From: Virgibacillus natechei
Lineage (GTDB): Bacteria > Bacillota > Bacilli > Bacillales > Amphibacillaceae
DNA length: 64,000 nt
NCBI RefSeq assembly: GCF_026013645.1
Contig: NZ_CP110224.1
Coordinates: forward strand, 3,658,001 to 3,722,000
Reading direction: 5' to 3'
Made by a program: the position numbers and the translations under genes
Part shown: positions 1-6,548 of the stretch, in pieces
How the letters are laid out: each line of letters opens with the position of its first letter
Numbering within the stretch: position 1 is the first letter of the stretch
Notes under the pieces: generated by a model
Database searches by the model: none
What the model saw: the letters and a program-made list of their open reading frames with translations, nothing else
Told to the model about the DNA's origin: nothing

Positions 1-503
1 GTATGACGGGTGTTCTCTAATGACTTGTCCATCTCATTGGTTTTCGATGGCTGCTCGGATAGATAAGCATACTTTTCGGTTAATGCTACAAGGGAATCCA
101 AATGTTCATAGTAAAAGGCTTCTGCTTTATAAAAGCGCTTCGGCTCCTTTTTTGTGTTCGAGTAAATCTTTCGTACCGTGACCAGAATTTCAAAATTTTG
201 CTTTGCATGCCCGAAACTACCAACTTTCCGTAATGACCGATTCAGGCGTGTTATCTTTTCTTTTGCTTCCTTCAAGTTTTTATCAATATATTTATACTCG
301 CTACGACTGAGACCATTTTCTCGCCGATAGCGAAAATTCGTAAGCTGTTTCATGGAAATATAGACAGCAACACCACTGATCATGGCATATAGAGTAGCCA
401 TCCAGATTGTCTGATCCAAGGCCAACAGACTAATCAGCCCTATCAATACAACTACAGAAGTAGCGGACATCGTTCGTAATACAAATTGAAGAAATGCTTT
501 CAT
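1..503 (-). CDS. xpaC: XpaC family protein (3' end outside the window)
   Basis: The reading frame runs from an ATG at 503 leftwards off the window edge, so about 167 N-terminal residues are present and the C-terminus is missing. A GGGAG ribosome binding site lies just upstream. The N-terminus has two hydrophobic segments (about residues 8-28 and 34-48), followed by a basic, helix-rich cytoplasmic part with a YKYIDKNLKEAKEKI segment. This is the layout of XpaC, named from phosphatase-substrate hydrolysis in B. subtilis and usually paired with the toxic-anion-resistance gene telA; the telA partner would lie outside the window. Family recognition is from memory of its sequence; biochemical role is unknown. 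Confidence 0.72.
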   Translation of the reverse strand, partial: MKAFLQFVLRTMSATSVVVLIGLISLLALDQTIWMATLYAMISGVAVYISMKQLTNFRYRRENGLSRSEYKYIDKNLKEAKEKITRLNRSLRKVGSFGHAKQNFEILVTVRKIYSNTKKEPKRFYKAEAFYYEHLDSLVALTEKYAYLSEQPSKTNEMDKSLENTRH

Positions 504-552
504 ATCTCCCAGCTCCTATATTAGATCGTAATTAGATCGAAAAAATTCACAC

Positions 553-706
553 CTTATAGTCCGTGTTCAAAAAGGAGGATAAAAAGGACCGCGTCGGCTA
601 AAGTCACAGGCGTCCTGCCTGTAACGCCGACACTAGCACGTCCTGTGCGTCGAAAGTTCGAGGCGGCGTAGCTTTGAGTACCGGGCTTTTTGAACATCCT
701 CTTATA
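553..706. repeat. MITE-like element R1, copy 1, with 6-bp target duplication
   Basis: The element occupies 559-700 and is flanked by the direct repeat CTTATA (553-558 and 701-706). Its ends are inverted: GTGTTCAAAAAG at 563-574 and CTTTTTGAACAT at 686-697, 11 of 12 positions complementary. Inside is a GTCGG/CCGAC stem holding a small hairpin, then ACTAGCACG. A second copy at 52694-52866 has a different flanking duplication. No open frame in it looks like a gene. It sits in the 660-base gap between xpaC and the next gene. Confidence 0.75.
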
Positions 707-788
707 TACGATAAAAGTCGACAAAAGGTTTCACCTTTATTGTAAGGGAGAAACAGACCTGATGCAAAGCAGAAAGAAAAAAACGATC

Positions 789-826
789 GATAAAGTAGAG
801 CTTCATTCAGTGGGGGTTTGTTGTCC
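789..826 (-). repeat. Short repeat R5, copy 1
   Basis: On the minus strand this reads GGACAA, a few bases, then CCCCCACTGAATGAAG and a CTACTTTATC tail. Near-identical stretches occur at 46050-46080 and 50978-51004. At the third site it is one arm of a terminator-like hairpin; here only one arm is present, so it looks like a remnant. Confidence 0.5.
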
Positions 827-844
827 GTTAAACTGCGATAAATA

Positions 845-1121
845 AACAAAAGCGCAAGCGCCGGTTTAGCAACGTACAAACTGGAGCACTTCGCAATGAG
901 ATAAAGGAAACACGACGAACGAAGGGAGTCGATGTTGACTTTCACCACAAGGGTATAAGTGCGACTTTACTTCTGCCTACGCCTGCCGGCTTGGCAATCA
1001 GTAAGTCTTCTTTATCGTAGTGGAGGAGTGTGAAGTTTGATAGTTGCTGGGCGCTGGAGCTGGACGTGGCTATTCCAGTATATAAGTTATCCACTGCATT
1101 TAAATTTTATAGTTTCCTATG
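845..1121. repeat. Modular repeat R2, copy 1 (short form)
   Basis: Starts with AACAAAAGCGCAAGCGCC, whose GCGCAAGCGC is a GNRA-loop hairpin, and ends with ATAGTTTCCTATG. Near the right end is a CTGGA...TCCAG hairpin. Copies 2 (2403-2727) and 3 (20826-21282) share both ends but carry extra hairpin modules after the first 35 bases, which this copy lacks. There are no terminal inverted repeats; subterminal hairpins at both ends resemble the organisation of non-autonomous IS200/IS605-like elements, which is an inference. Confidence 0.7.
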
Positions 1122-1123
1122 CA

Positions 1124-1166
1124 TAAACAAAGGCAAACAGCAGCACTGTTTGCCTTTGTTTATTTA
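1124..1166. terminator. Bidirectional terminator-like hairpin
   Basis: A stem of about 15 bp, AACAAAGGCAAACAG paired with CTGTTTGCCTTTGTT, with a five-base loop and T-rich flanks. It overlaps the stop codon of the minus-strand reductase gene and so probably terminates it. Confidence 0.7.
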
Positions 1167-1808
1167 TACGTTTTTCAAAGCTTCTGCAATCTCCGTCTCG
1201 CCTGAAATGAGGTCAAATGCGCGCTTTTGCGTGTTTTCCTCGGTTAAGGCTGATATAGCTGTTCGTGCAACGTCCTCACGTGGAATGTCACCTCTGCTCA
1301 AGCTATCTGCTACTGCAATTTTTCCAGTGCCCGGTTCGTTTAAAAGGCCACCCGGTCGGAGGATCGTATAGTTTAAATTGCTTGCTTCTAGCATTCTATC
1401 TGCATAATGCTTGGCTGCCGAATAATGGGCAATCTTTTCCGGCCAATTTTCTCTGTTATTGGACTGGATCGCGCTAATCATGATAAAACGTTTCGCTCCA
1501 ACTTGCTCTGCGGCTTCCACAGATTTAACTGCACCATCAAGATCGATTAAAATGGTTTTATCCGCTCCCGTACTACCCCCGGATCCAGCTGTAAATATAA
1601 CCGCATCACAACCTTTGGCTGCTTCTGTAATTCCGTCCACACTGCCTTCCAGGTTCGTCACAACGGCTTCTATACCAGACTCTTTTAAGGTCTCTGCCTG
1701 TTCAATTTTGCGTACCATTGCTTTAACTGTATGATCATTACTGCTTTGCAGTTGATCGACGATATGTTTCCCAATTTGTCCGTTTGCACCAATTACAAGA
1801 ACTTTCAC
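1164..1808 (-). CDS. NAD(P)-binding atypical short-chain reductase (YhfK-like)
   Basis: A 214-residue single-domain Rossmann protein. The N-terminus KVLVIGANGQIG carries the GxxGxxG dinucleotide-binding motif of atypical SDR/NmrA-like proteins; MISAIQSNN and a YSAAKHYAD segment lie where the usual catalytic Tyr-x-x-x-Lys would be, and ILRPGGLLNEP is the conserved strand near the C-terminal half. Length matches B. subtilis YhfK (about 214 aa). Substrate is unknown; members are oxidoreductases or redox-sensing proteins in the cytosol. An ATG at 1808 has an AAAAGGAGAT binding site. Monocistronic, ending in the hairpin at 1124-1166 beside repeat R2. Confidence 0.8.
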   Translation of the reverse strand: MKVLVIGANGQIGKHIVDQLQSSNDHTVKAMVRKIEQAETLKESGIEAVVTNLEGSVDGITEAAKGCDAVIFTAGSGGSTGADKTILIDLDGAVKSVEAAEQVGAKRFIMISAIQSNNRENWPEKIAHYSAAKHYADRMLEASNLNYTILRPGGLLNEPGTGKIAVADSLSRGDIPREDVARTAISALTEENTQKRAFDLISGETEIAEALKNV

Positions 1809-1955
1809 GTGGCATATCTCCTTTTATATTGGTCTATATTTTCAATTATTTCACAATAGTAACCCCCTATCAAGCAAAGGGTTTCGAATAAGGCTGTTTT
1901 CTAAAAGACTGAAACTGGGACTGCACTTACTCGTCCCAACGAAAAGAGCCTTCAA

Positions 1956-2291
1956 TTAAGGAGTATCTCCTTCATCTAAAATCACATCCGGATGAAATTG
2001 GTACGTACCCAAATCCACGTTTCCTGTCTCGCTAACCTCTATGCCTTCATCCTCCAGCATCGACTTCTGATTCATGATTCCTTCCTCACTTTTCAACGCA
2101 ATCTGCCCCTTCACGTTAATGACACGATGCCATGGCAAGTCATGTTTTCGGCTCATGGAATGTAGAATGCGAACGACCTGACGTGCCGCGCGTGGGCTAC
2201 CCGCAGCACGGGCCACTTGCCCATATGTCATCACCAGTCCTTCGGGGATTTGCTGGAGTACTGTAATGACGTTCTCTGTGAATGGTTTCAT
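1956..2291 (-). CDS. Alkyltransferase-like (ATL) protein, MGMT family
   Basis: A 111-residue protein with the O6-methylguanine-DNA methyltransferase C-terminal DNA-binding fold: MTYGQVARAAGSPRAARQV is the helix-turn-helix with the arginine finger. The active-site motif is PWHRVI (about residues 52-57) instead of PCHRV, so the alkyl-accepting cysteine is replaced by tryptophan. That makes it an alkyltransferase-like protein: these bind O6-alkylguanine without repairing it and are known to hand the lesion to nucleotide excision repair. GGAG lies 9 bases before the ATG. Single gene, cytosolic. Confidence 0.88.
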   Translation of the reverse strand: MKPFTENVITVLQQIPEGLVMTYGQVARAAGSPRAARQVVRILHSMSRKHDLPWHRVINVKGQIALKSEEGIMNQKSMLEDEGIEVSETGNVDLGTYQFHPDVILDEGDTP

Positions 2292-2402
2292 ATCTTCAAA
2301 CTCCTACTTGGTCTATGTATACAGGATAACCTTCCTATCTATTATATCTTGATGTGAATCCAGCGCAATCCCCCCCTAGGTAAAATCCGATAACCAAAAA
2401 GG

Positions 2403-2727
2403 AACAAAAGCGCAAGCGCCCGTTTAGCAACGTACAAACTGCGCCCGCACATCGCGGGTGGTTCAACGTTGCCACGCAAAGTGGCGGTTTTAGTTGAACT
2501 TCCACTGCCGCAATGAGATAAAGGAAACACGACGAACGAAGCGAGTCGATGTTGACTTTCACCACAAGGGTATAAGTGCGACTAAGCCTCTGGCAGAGCC
2601 AATCGGCAAGTCTTCTTTATCGTAGTGGAGGAGTGTGAAGTTTGATAGTTGCTGGGCGCTGGAGCTGGACGTGGCTATTCCAGTGTATAAGTTATCCACA
2701 GCTTTTAAATTCTATAGTTTCCTGGTG
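2403..2727. repeat. Modular repeat R2, copy 2 (with hairpin module)
   Basis: Same ends as copies 1 and 3. After the left GCGCAAGCGC hairpin it contains an inserted two-hairpin module (about 2442-2510): a CCCGC/GCGGG hairpin, then a GTTCAAC/GTTGAAC stem enclosing an inner hairpin with a GCAA loop, followed by TTTTA. Copy 1 lacks this module. Fills most of the gap between the ATL gene and the CoA-transferase gene. Confidence 0.72.
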
Positions 2728-2734
2728 TACGAGT

Positions 2735-2772
2735 AAAAGCCGATTTCCCCTCTCCAGAAAGAAAATCGGCTC
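2735..2772 (-). terminator. Terminator of the CoA-transferase gene
   Basis: On the minus strand a 9-bp stem AGCCGATTT...AAATCGGCT is followed by TTTT, 34 bases after the stop codon of the CoA-transferase gene. Confidence 0.65.
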
Positions 2773-2805
2773 TCGTGGATCTGTCCAGGACAGCCCCTAC
2801 ATTAT

Positions 2806-4320
2806 CTACTTCTGTTCTACTAGCGTTCGCATCGTTCCTTTTTCTGCAAAATTTGTATGCCAGGATAGTGCCTTTTCAAGCACATGTGGTGTCTGCCCTC
2901 CGCGTTCGAGTGCTTCTTGGTAATAGTCCCATAATTGACCGCGATAGGAAGGATGCGCACAATTTTCAATAATCATTGGCACACGCTCCCTTGGCGCAAG
3001 CCCCCGTAAATCTGCATAACCTTGCTCTGTAACTACAATATCCACATCATGTTCCGTATGGTCGATATGAGAAGCAAATGGAACGATACTTGAAATGTCC
3101 CCACCTTTTGCAATCGATTTCGTTACGAAAATAGCCAAGCGCGCATTCCGGGCAAAGTCTCCTGAACCACCAATGCCGTTCATCATTTTTGTCCCGCTCA
3201 CATGCGTGGAATTCACATTTCCGTAAATATCAAACTCCAATGCGGTATTGATGGAAATCAAACCAAGCCTGCGGATAATTTCCGGATGGTTTGACATTTC
3301 CTGTGGACGCATAATCAATTTGTCACGATATTTTTCAAAATTGCTGAATACCTGATTCATTTTGTCTTCTGAAAGCGTGATCGAACAGCAGGAAGCATGC
3401 TTTACCTTTCCTGCATCGATTAAATCAAACACAGCATCCTGCAGTACCTCGGAATATACCTCCAGGTCCTTAAACTCTGACCCCACCATGCCATGGAGCA
3501 CCGCGTTAGCTACAGATCCGATACCTGATTGTAATGGTGCAAGCTGCTTAGTTAATCTGCCGGAATCAATCTCACTACGCAAAAAGTCCAGCAAATGATC
3601 AGCCATTATTTTCGTTTCTTCATCTGGTGCCGTGATCGTTGACGGTGAGTCCAGCTGGTTGGTAAAAACAATCCCCTGTACTTTCTCCCAGTCAACTGAA
3701 ATTCCTTTTTGACCAATTCGCTCATGCCCTCTTGTTAATGGAATTGGCGCACGATTTCCTTGCTTACCAGGGCTGTATAAGTCATGCATCCCTTCCAGTA
3801 ACTCCGATTGTGCCAAATTAATTTCAACAATAATGGATTTCGCATTTTCCGCAAATGCCAGCGAGTTTCCAATGGATGTTGACGGAATAATCACGCCATC
3901 CTCTTTAATCGAAATCGCTTCCAAAATCGCGTAATCAACAGTCTCCAGTACATCTCCGCGCAGTAATTCAGCGGTATGTGATAAATGGTGATCCACAAAT
4001 AAATGCCCGCCTGTATTTATTTCTTTTCTCATTGTTGCATCCGCCTGGAACGGCAACCGTTTATTGATGATACCGGCTTCTGCAAAAAGTTTATCAATAT
4101 CAGATCCCATGGATGCCCCTGTATACATGTTCACTTTAAAATCTTCTCCATTATTCGCTCGCTTTACAAGAGCTGTTGGCACTGCCTTCGCATCACCTGC
4201 ACGTGTAAAACCACTCAACCCCAAATTCATTCCATCATGAATCCAGGATGCTGCTTCCTCTGCTGTAACAACCCGGTCATGAAGGCGAGAATCTTTAATC
4301 CGATTATTTTTATTCTCCAT
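2806..4320 (-). CDS. Acetyl-CoA hydrolase/CoA-transferase family protein (succinate CoA-transferase-like)
   Basis: A cytosolic enzyme of about 504 residues, the usual length of the AarC/Cat1 family, which moves CoA between acetyl-CoA and carboxylates such as succinate, or hydrolyses acetyl-CoA. Visible landmarks are an N-terminal GLSGFTRAGDAKAVP substrate loop, SGIGSVANAV, VYSEVLQD with the likely thioester-forming glutamate, NGIGGSGDFARNA and the C-terminal TEQGYADLRG. The start is ATG at 4320, 6 bases after GAGGG; an open extension to 4515 lacks such a site and runs into the neighbouring gene. A cre-like site lies upstream at 4361. The LytTR regulator just upstream is a likely regulator. 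Exact acceptor is not decidable from sequence. Confidence 0.85.
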   Translation of the reverse strand: MENKNNRIKDSRLHDRVVTAEEAASWIHDGMNLGLSGFTRAGDAKAVPTALVKRANNGEDFKVNMYTGASMGSDIDKLFAEAGIINKRLPFQADATMRKEINTGGHLFVDHHLSHTAELLRGDVLETVDYAILEAISIKEDGVIIPSTSIGNSLAFAENAKSIIVEINLAQSELLEGMHDLYSPGKQGNRAPIPLTRGHERIGQKGISVDWEKVQGIVFTNQLDSPSTITAPDEETKIMADHLLDFLRSEIDSGRLTKQLAPLQSGIGSVANAVLHGMVGSEFKDLEVYSEVLQDAVFDLIDAGKVKHASCCSITLSEDKMNQVFSNFEKYRDKLIMRPQEMSNHPEIIRRLGLISINTALEFDIYGNVNSTHVSGTKMMNGIGGSGDFARNARLAIFVTKSIAKGGDISSIVPFASHIDHTEHDVDIVVTEQGYADLRGLAPRERVPMIIENCAHPSYRGQLWDYYQEALERGGQTPHVLEKALSWHTNFAEKGTMRTLVEQK

Positions 4321-4360
4321 GCTCATCCCTCTTTCATAATGTGTGTAACACCCATTATAA

Positions 4361-4374
4361 AGTAAACGCTTACT
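4361..4374. promoter_or_regulatory. Possible cre (CcpA) site
   Basis: AGTAAACGCTTACT fits the cre consensus except for its first and last base, and is palindromic in its core. It lies about 40 bases upstream of the CoA-transferase start, the right place for catabolite control of an acetate-metabolism gene. Inference only. Confidence 0.35.
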
Positions 4375-4406
4375 TATTTGCGTTTTTATGAGGGAAAAAG
4401 CGAATA

Positions 4407-4442
4407 GCTGTTTGAAACAGAAAATTTTATGTTTCAAACAGC
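4407..4442 (-). terminator. Hairpin after the LytTR gene
   Basis: A 13-bp perfect stem GCTGTTTGAAACA / TGTTTCAAACAGC with a 10-base loop lies directly beyond the stop codon of the LytTR gene. It has only a weak T-run, so it could be a terminator or an attenuating structure between the two genes. Confidence 0.5.
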
Positions 4443-4450
4443 ATATCCAC

Positions 4451-5095
4451 TCAAAAGTCCAATAGTTTTCTAAAATAACTTGAATAGGATTGACTGACGG
4501 GAATTTGGTCTCCATTATTCATTTTTAAAATAAAGGTGGAATGGGTATCTGGAAAAATGTCATCAATATGGGTAACATTGACGATAAATGAGCGGTGACA
4601 GCGGATAAACAACTCGCTTGGCAAAATGTACTCAAATTCCTGTAACGTTTTATTATGTACTCCCCAATAATCATCAGCAATTACGTTGGTTTTCCGTTCC
4701 TTTACCTCTAAATACGTTACCTGATCGAAGGGGATCGGCTTCCATCCGTCATCTGACTTTACCGTCACAACCGATTTTCCCTTCGTAAAAGCAGGATATA
4801 TCGCCAGAACGCAGCCCTCCAGCTTCCCATCATAATGAAACGGCACAGCCATCCCATGATAAGGGACACCAAGTACATTGCGGTTGATGAATTCTGACAC
4901 CTTTTGTTCGGTCGATAATGCTTTATATGCAAGCGTACTTTCTTTTATTGGATCTCCTGCACGAATCTTTAAGTCAATTCGCTTGCTAGGTCGGTAATAA
5001 ATATATTCAATCGTATTGGTCACAGCAATCGATATCTCATCCGAAAAAAGCTCACCAATAACATCTAAGAGCGCTCCAATCGTTAGTTTCTCCAT
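4451..5095 (-). CDS. LytTR-domain transcriptional regulator with N-terminal sensor-like domain
   Basis: A 214-residue protein without a response-regulator receiver domain. Residues about 1-110 form a PAS-like part (EYIYYRPSKRIDLK, GVPYHGMAVPFHYDGKLEGCVLAIYPAF), and residues about 115-214 are a LytTR DNA-binding domain: ITYLEVKERK-like strand (VTYLEVKERKTNVI), TLQEFEYILPSELFIRCHRSFIVNV with the conserved HRSFIVN, and a closing SYSSYFRKLLDF. The N-terminal domain presumably binds a small ligand. AAAGGAG precedes the ATG. It lies immediately upstream of, and in the same direction as, the CoA-transferase gene, which it probably controls. Confidence 0.82.
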   Translation of the reverse strand: MEKLTIGALLDVIGELFSDEISIAVTNTIEYIYYRPSKRIDLKIRAGDPIKESTLAYKALSTEQKVSEFINRNVLGVPYHGMAVPFHYDGKLEGCVLAIYPAFTKGKSVVTVKSDDGWKPIPFDQVTYLEVKERKTNVIADDYWGVHNKTLQEFEYILPSELFIRCHRSFIVNVTHIDDIFPDTHSTFILKMNNGDQIPVSQSYSSYFRKLLDF

Positions 5096-5116
5096 CCTAA
5101 TCTCCTTTCCAGTTGT

Positions 5117-5171
5117 GGGGGTGGCTGTCTCGCGCTACGCTAAAGTGATATAGCGATGGGGGACAGCCCCC
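5117..5171. repeat. Palindromic repeat R7, copy 1
   Basis: Arms GGGGGTGGCTGTC and GGACAGCCCCC enclose a conserved core, CGCGCTACGCTAAAGTGATA, and a TAGCG that pairs with CGCTA. The related copy is at 6443-6496. The minus-strand glycosylase gene ends inside this repeat: the last 12 codons or so, including its stop, come from it. Confidence 0.65.
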
Positions 5172-6385
5172 TCTGGCTCCATCCGTTCTATCATGATATC
5201 ACTTGCATGGTGAAATGCTGCAAAAGCCTCCAGTGCTTGTCCTATGTTTTTCCGAAGGTGGGGCGTTACCTTAACCTCAGGTTCTAGCTGCAGCAAGCGA
5301 ATATGCAGTCGATTGTTCTCTCTATCTAATCCAGGGTCTAGCCGGCCAATCAAACGGTCACCGGCTAGAATTGGCATGGCATAATAACCATAGCGACGTT
5401 TGACCTTTGGTGTGTATACCTCCCATTTGTAGGTGAAGTCAAAAAGATCGACTAATCGCTCCCGGCGCCAGAGTAAGTTATCCAGTGGTGGAAGAAATCG
5501 GATTGGTGCCTCGTCTGTCGAAAACGCTTGAACATTTCGTTCATGTTCTTTTAACCTATCAAGGTCTGTGGCCAATATGAAATAGGGCCGGCGAACGCCC
5601 TCCATTTCCAATGGGATAACCTTTCCTGAATCAACACGTTTCGTGATGGCCGCGCGACGTTCCTTAGCGCTTAACTTTTGCCAACCGAATCGAGCGTCCC
5701 CGGTATCAAACACACGATATGCTCGCAGGTATTTTTCTAAAAGTGCTTCACTGGATGTAGTTTCGTCCGTCATTTCAGCTTCTTCCAACAACTCCGGTGG
5801 TATGGTACGTGCTGTAAGATCAAAGAACCGCTCGCTGCCCTCTCTTCTGACGACCCGTATCTTCCCTATGTCTAGAAGCAGATTTAAGGCACGGGACGTT
5901 GCTTTGGTTTTGGGTATTTTGTTATCCCACCCACCACGAACACGCTCTGTAGAACGGAAGGCCCGGGAAGGAAGCGAACCCTCCACCTGTAATCTTTCCA
6001 GCACATCACGCACAGCAGGTTCAAGTTTATCCAGTTCCGCTTGTGACCGCGTTCGAAATCGACTTCGCGTTGCTTCAAATATCAGATAATCCTCCATTGG
6101 AATCGTACAAGCTGCATTCGCCCAATACTCAAATAATTGCCCTTGAGATAACAGCTCATTTAGCATTCCAGACTGGTAACCAGGAATTCGCGCTGCCAGC
6201 ACAAGATGCTGATTACGCTCCACAGAGGCAATGGGATCAAGTTGAACACATTCCAGTTGCCGAATCATCTGTGACGTGCTTTCCAAAACAGAGCGATGTC
6301 CGGTATCATCACCAGGAGAAAGAAGGTGTTGGGTTTCCAGTAAAAAGCGACGAACAGCAAGTCGGCTTACATGGAAGGCTTTCAT
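5135..6385 (-). CDS. YcaQ/AlkX-like winged-helix DNA glycosylase (HTH_42 family)
   Basis: A protein of 416 residues made of tandem winged-helix domains. VQLDP (Gln48-Leu-Asp50) matches the Q-x-D catalytic motif of E. coli YcaQ, which unhooks interstrand crosslinks; the ERNQHLVLAARIPGY segment that follows is also typical. Further C-terminal are FLPPLDNLLWRRER and the YGYYAMPILAGDRLIGRLD signature. The preferred ATG at 6385 has GGTGGAG 6 bases upstream; a GTG at 6397 is inside that site. The final residues PHRYITLA are encoded by palindromic repeat R7, so the native C-terminus has been replaced or extended. Crosslink-repair activity is inferred from the family. Confidence 0.85.
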   Translation of the reverse strand: MKAFHVSRLAVRRFLLETQHLLSPGDDTGHRSVLESTSQMIRQLECVQLDPIASVERNQHLVLAARIPGYQSGMLNELLSQGQLFEYWANAACTIPMEDYLIFEATRSRFRTRSQAELDKLEPAVRDVLERLQVEGSLPSRAFRSTERVRGGWDNKIPKTKATSRALNLLLDIGKIRVVRREGSERFFDLTARTIPPELLEEAEMTDETTSSEALLEKYLRAYRVFDTGDARFGWQKLSAKERRAAITKRVDSGKVIPLEMEGVRRPYFILATDLDRLKEHERNVQAFSTDEAPIRFLPPLDNLLWRRERLVDLFDFTYKWEVYTPKVKRRYGYYAMPILAGDRLIGRLDPGLDRENNRLHIRLLQLEPEVKVTPHLRKNIGQALEAFAAFHHASDIMIERMEPEGAVPHRYITLA

Positions 6386-6442
6386 AGGTATCTCCACCTT
6401 ATGTTAATTAGTAAGTTGTCTCTATTGTTCATTATATCGTAT

Positions 6443-6496
6443 GGGGGCTGTTCCGCGCTACGCTAAAGTGATAAAGCGGTGAGGGGCAGGCTCCTC
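6443..6496. repeat. Palindromic repeat R7, copy 2
   Basis: Shares the core GCGCTACGCTAAAGTGATA and GGGGCTGT/GGGCAGGCTCC arms with copy 1. It lies between the divergent starts of the glycosylase and the amine oxidase, just before the latter's ribosome binding site. Confidence 0.6.
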
Positions 6497-6548
6497 CATG
6501 CATATCCTACCATCTATTTTCATAATGTAAAAAAAAGGAGGTAAGCAT

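Noticed and set aside
604..948. Open frame on the minus strand (114 codons), and a related one at 2335-2565
   Set aside because: Both run through repeats (R1/R5/R2 and R2); they share a start segment only because R2 is repeated, have no ribosome binding site and match no protein.
1913..1937. Small GGGAC...GTCCC hairpin after the reductase gene
   Set aside because: Resembles an R6 palindrome only in the five terminal bases; no GGGACAGG core.
4321..4515. N-terminal extension of the CoA-transferase frame
   Set aside because: The added 65 residues overlap the LytTR gene and lack a binding site; the ATG at 4320 has a good one and gives the family length.
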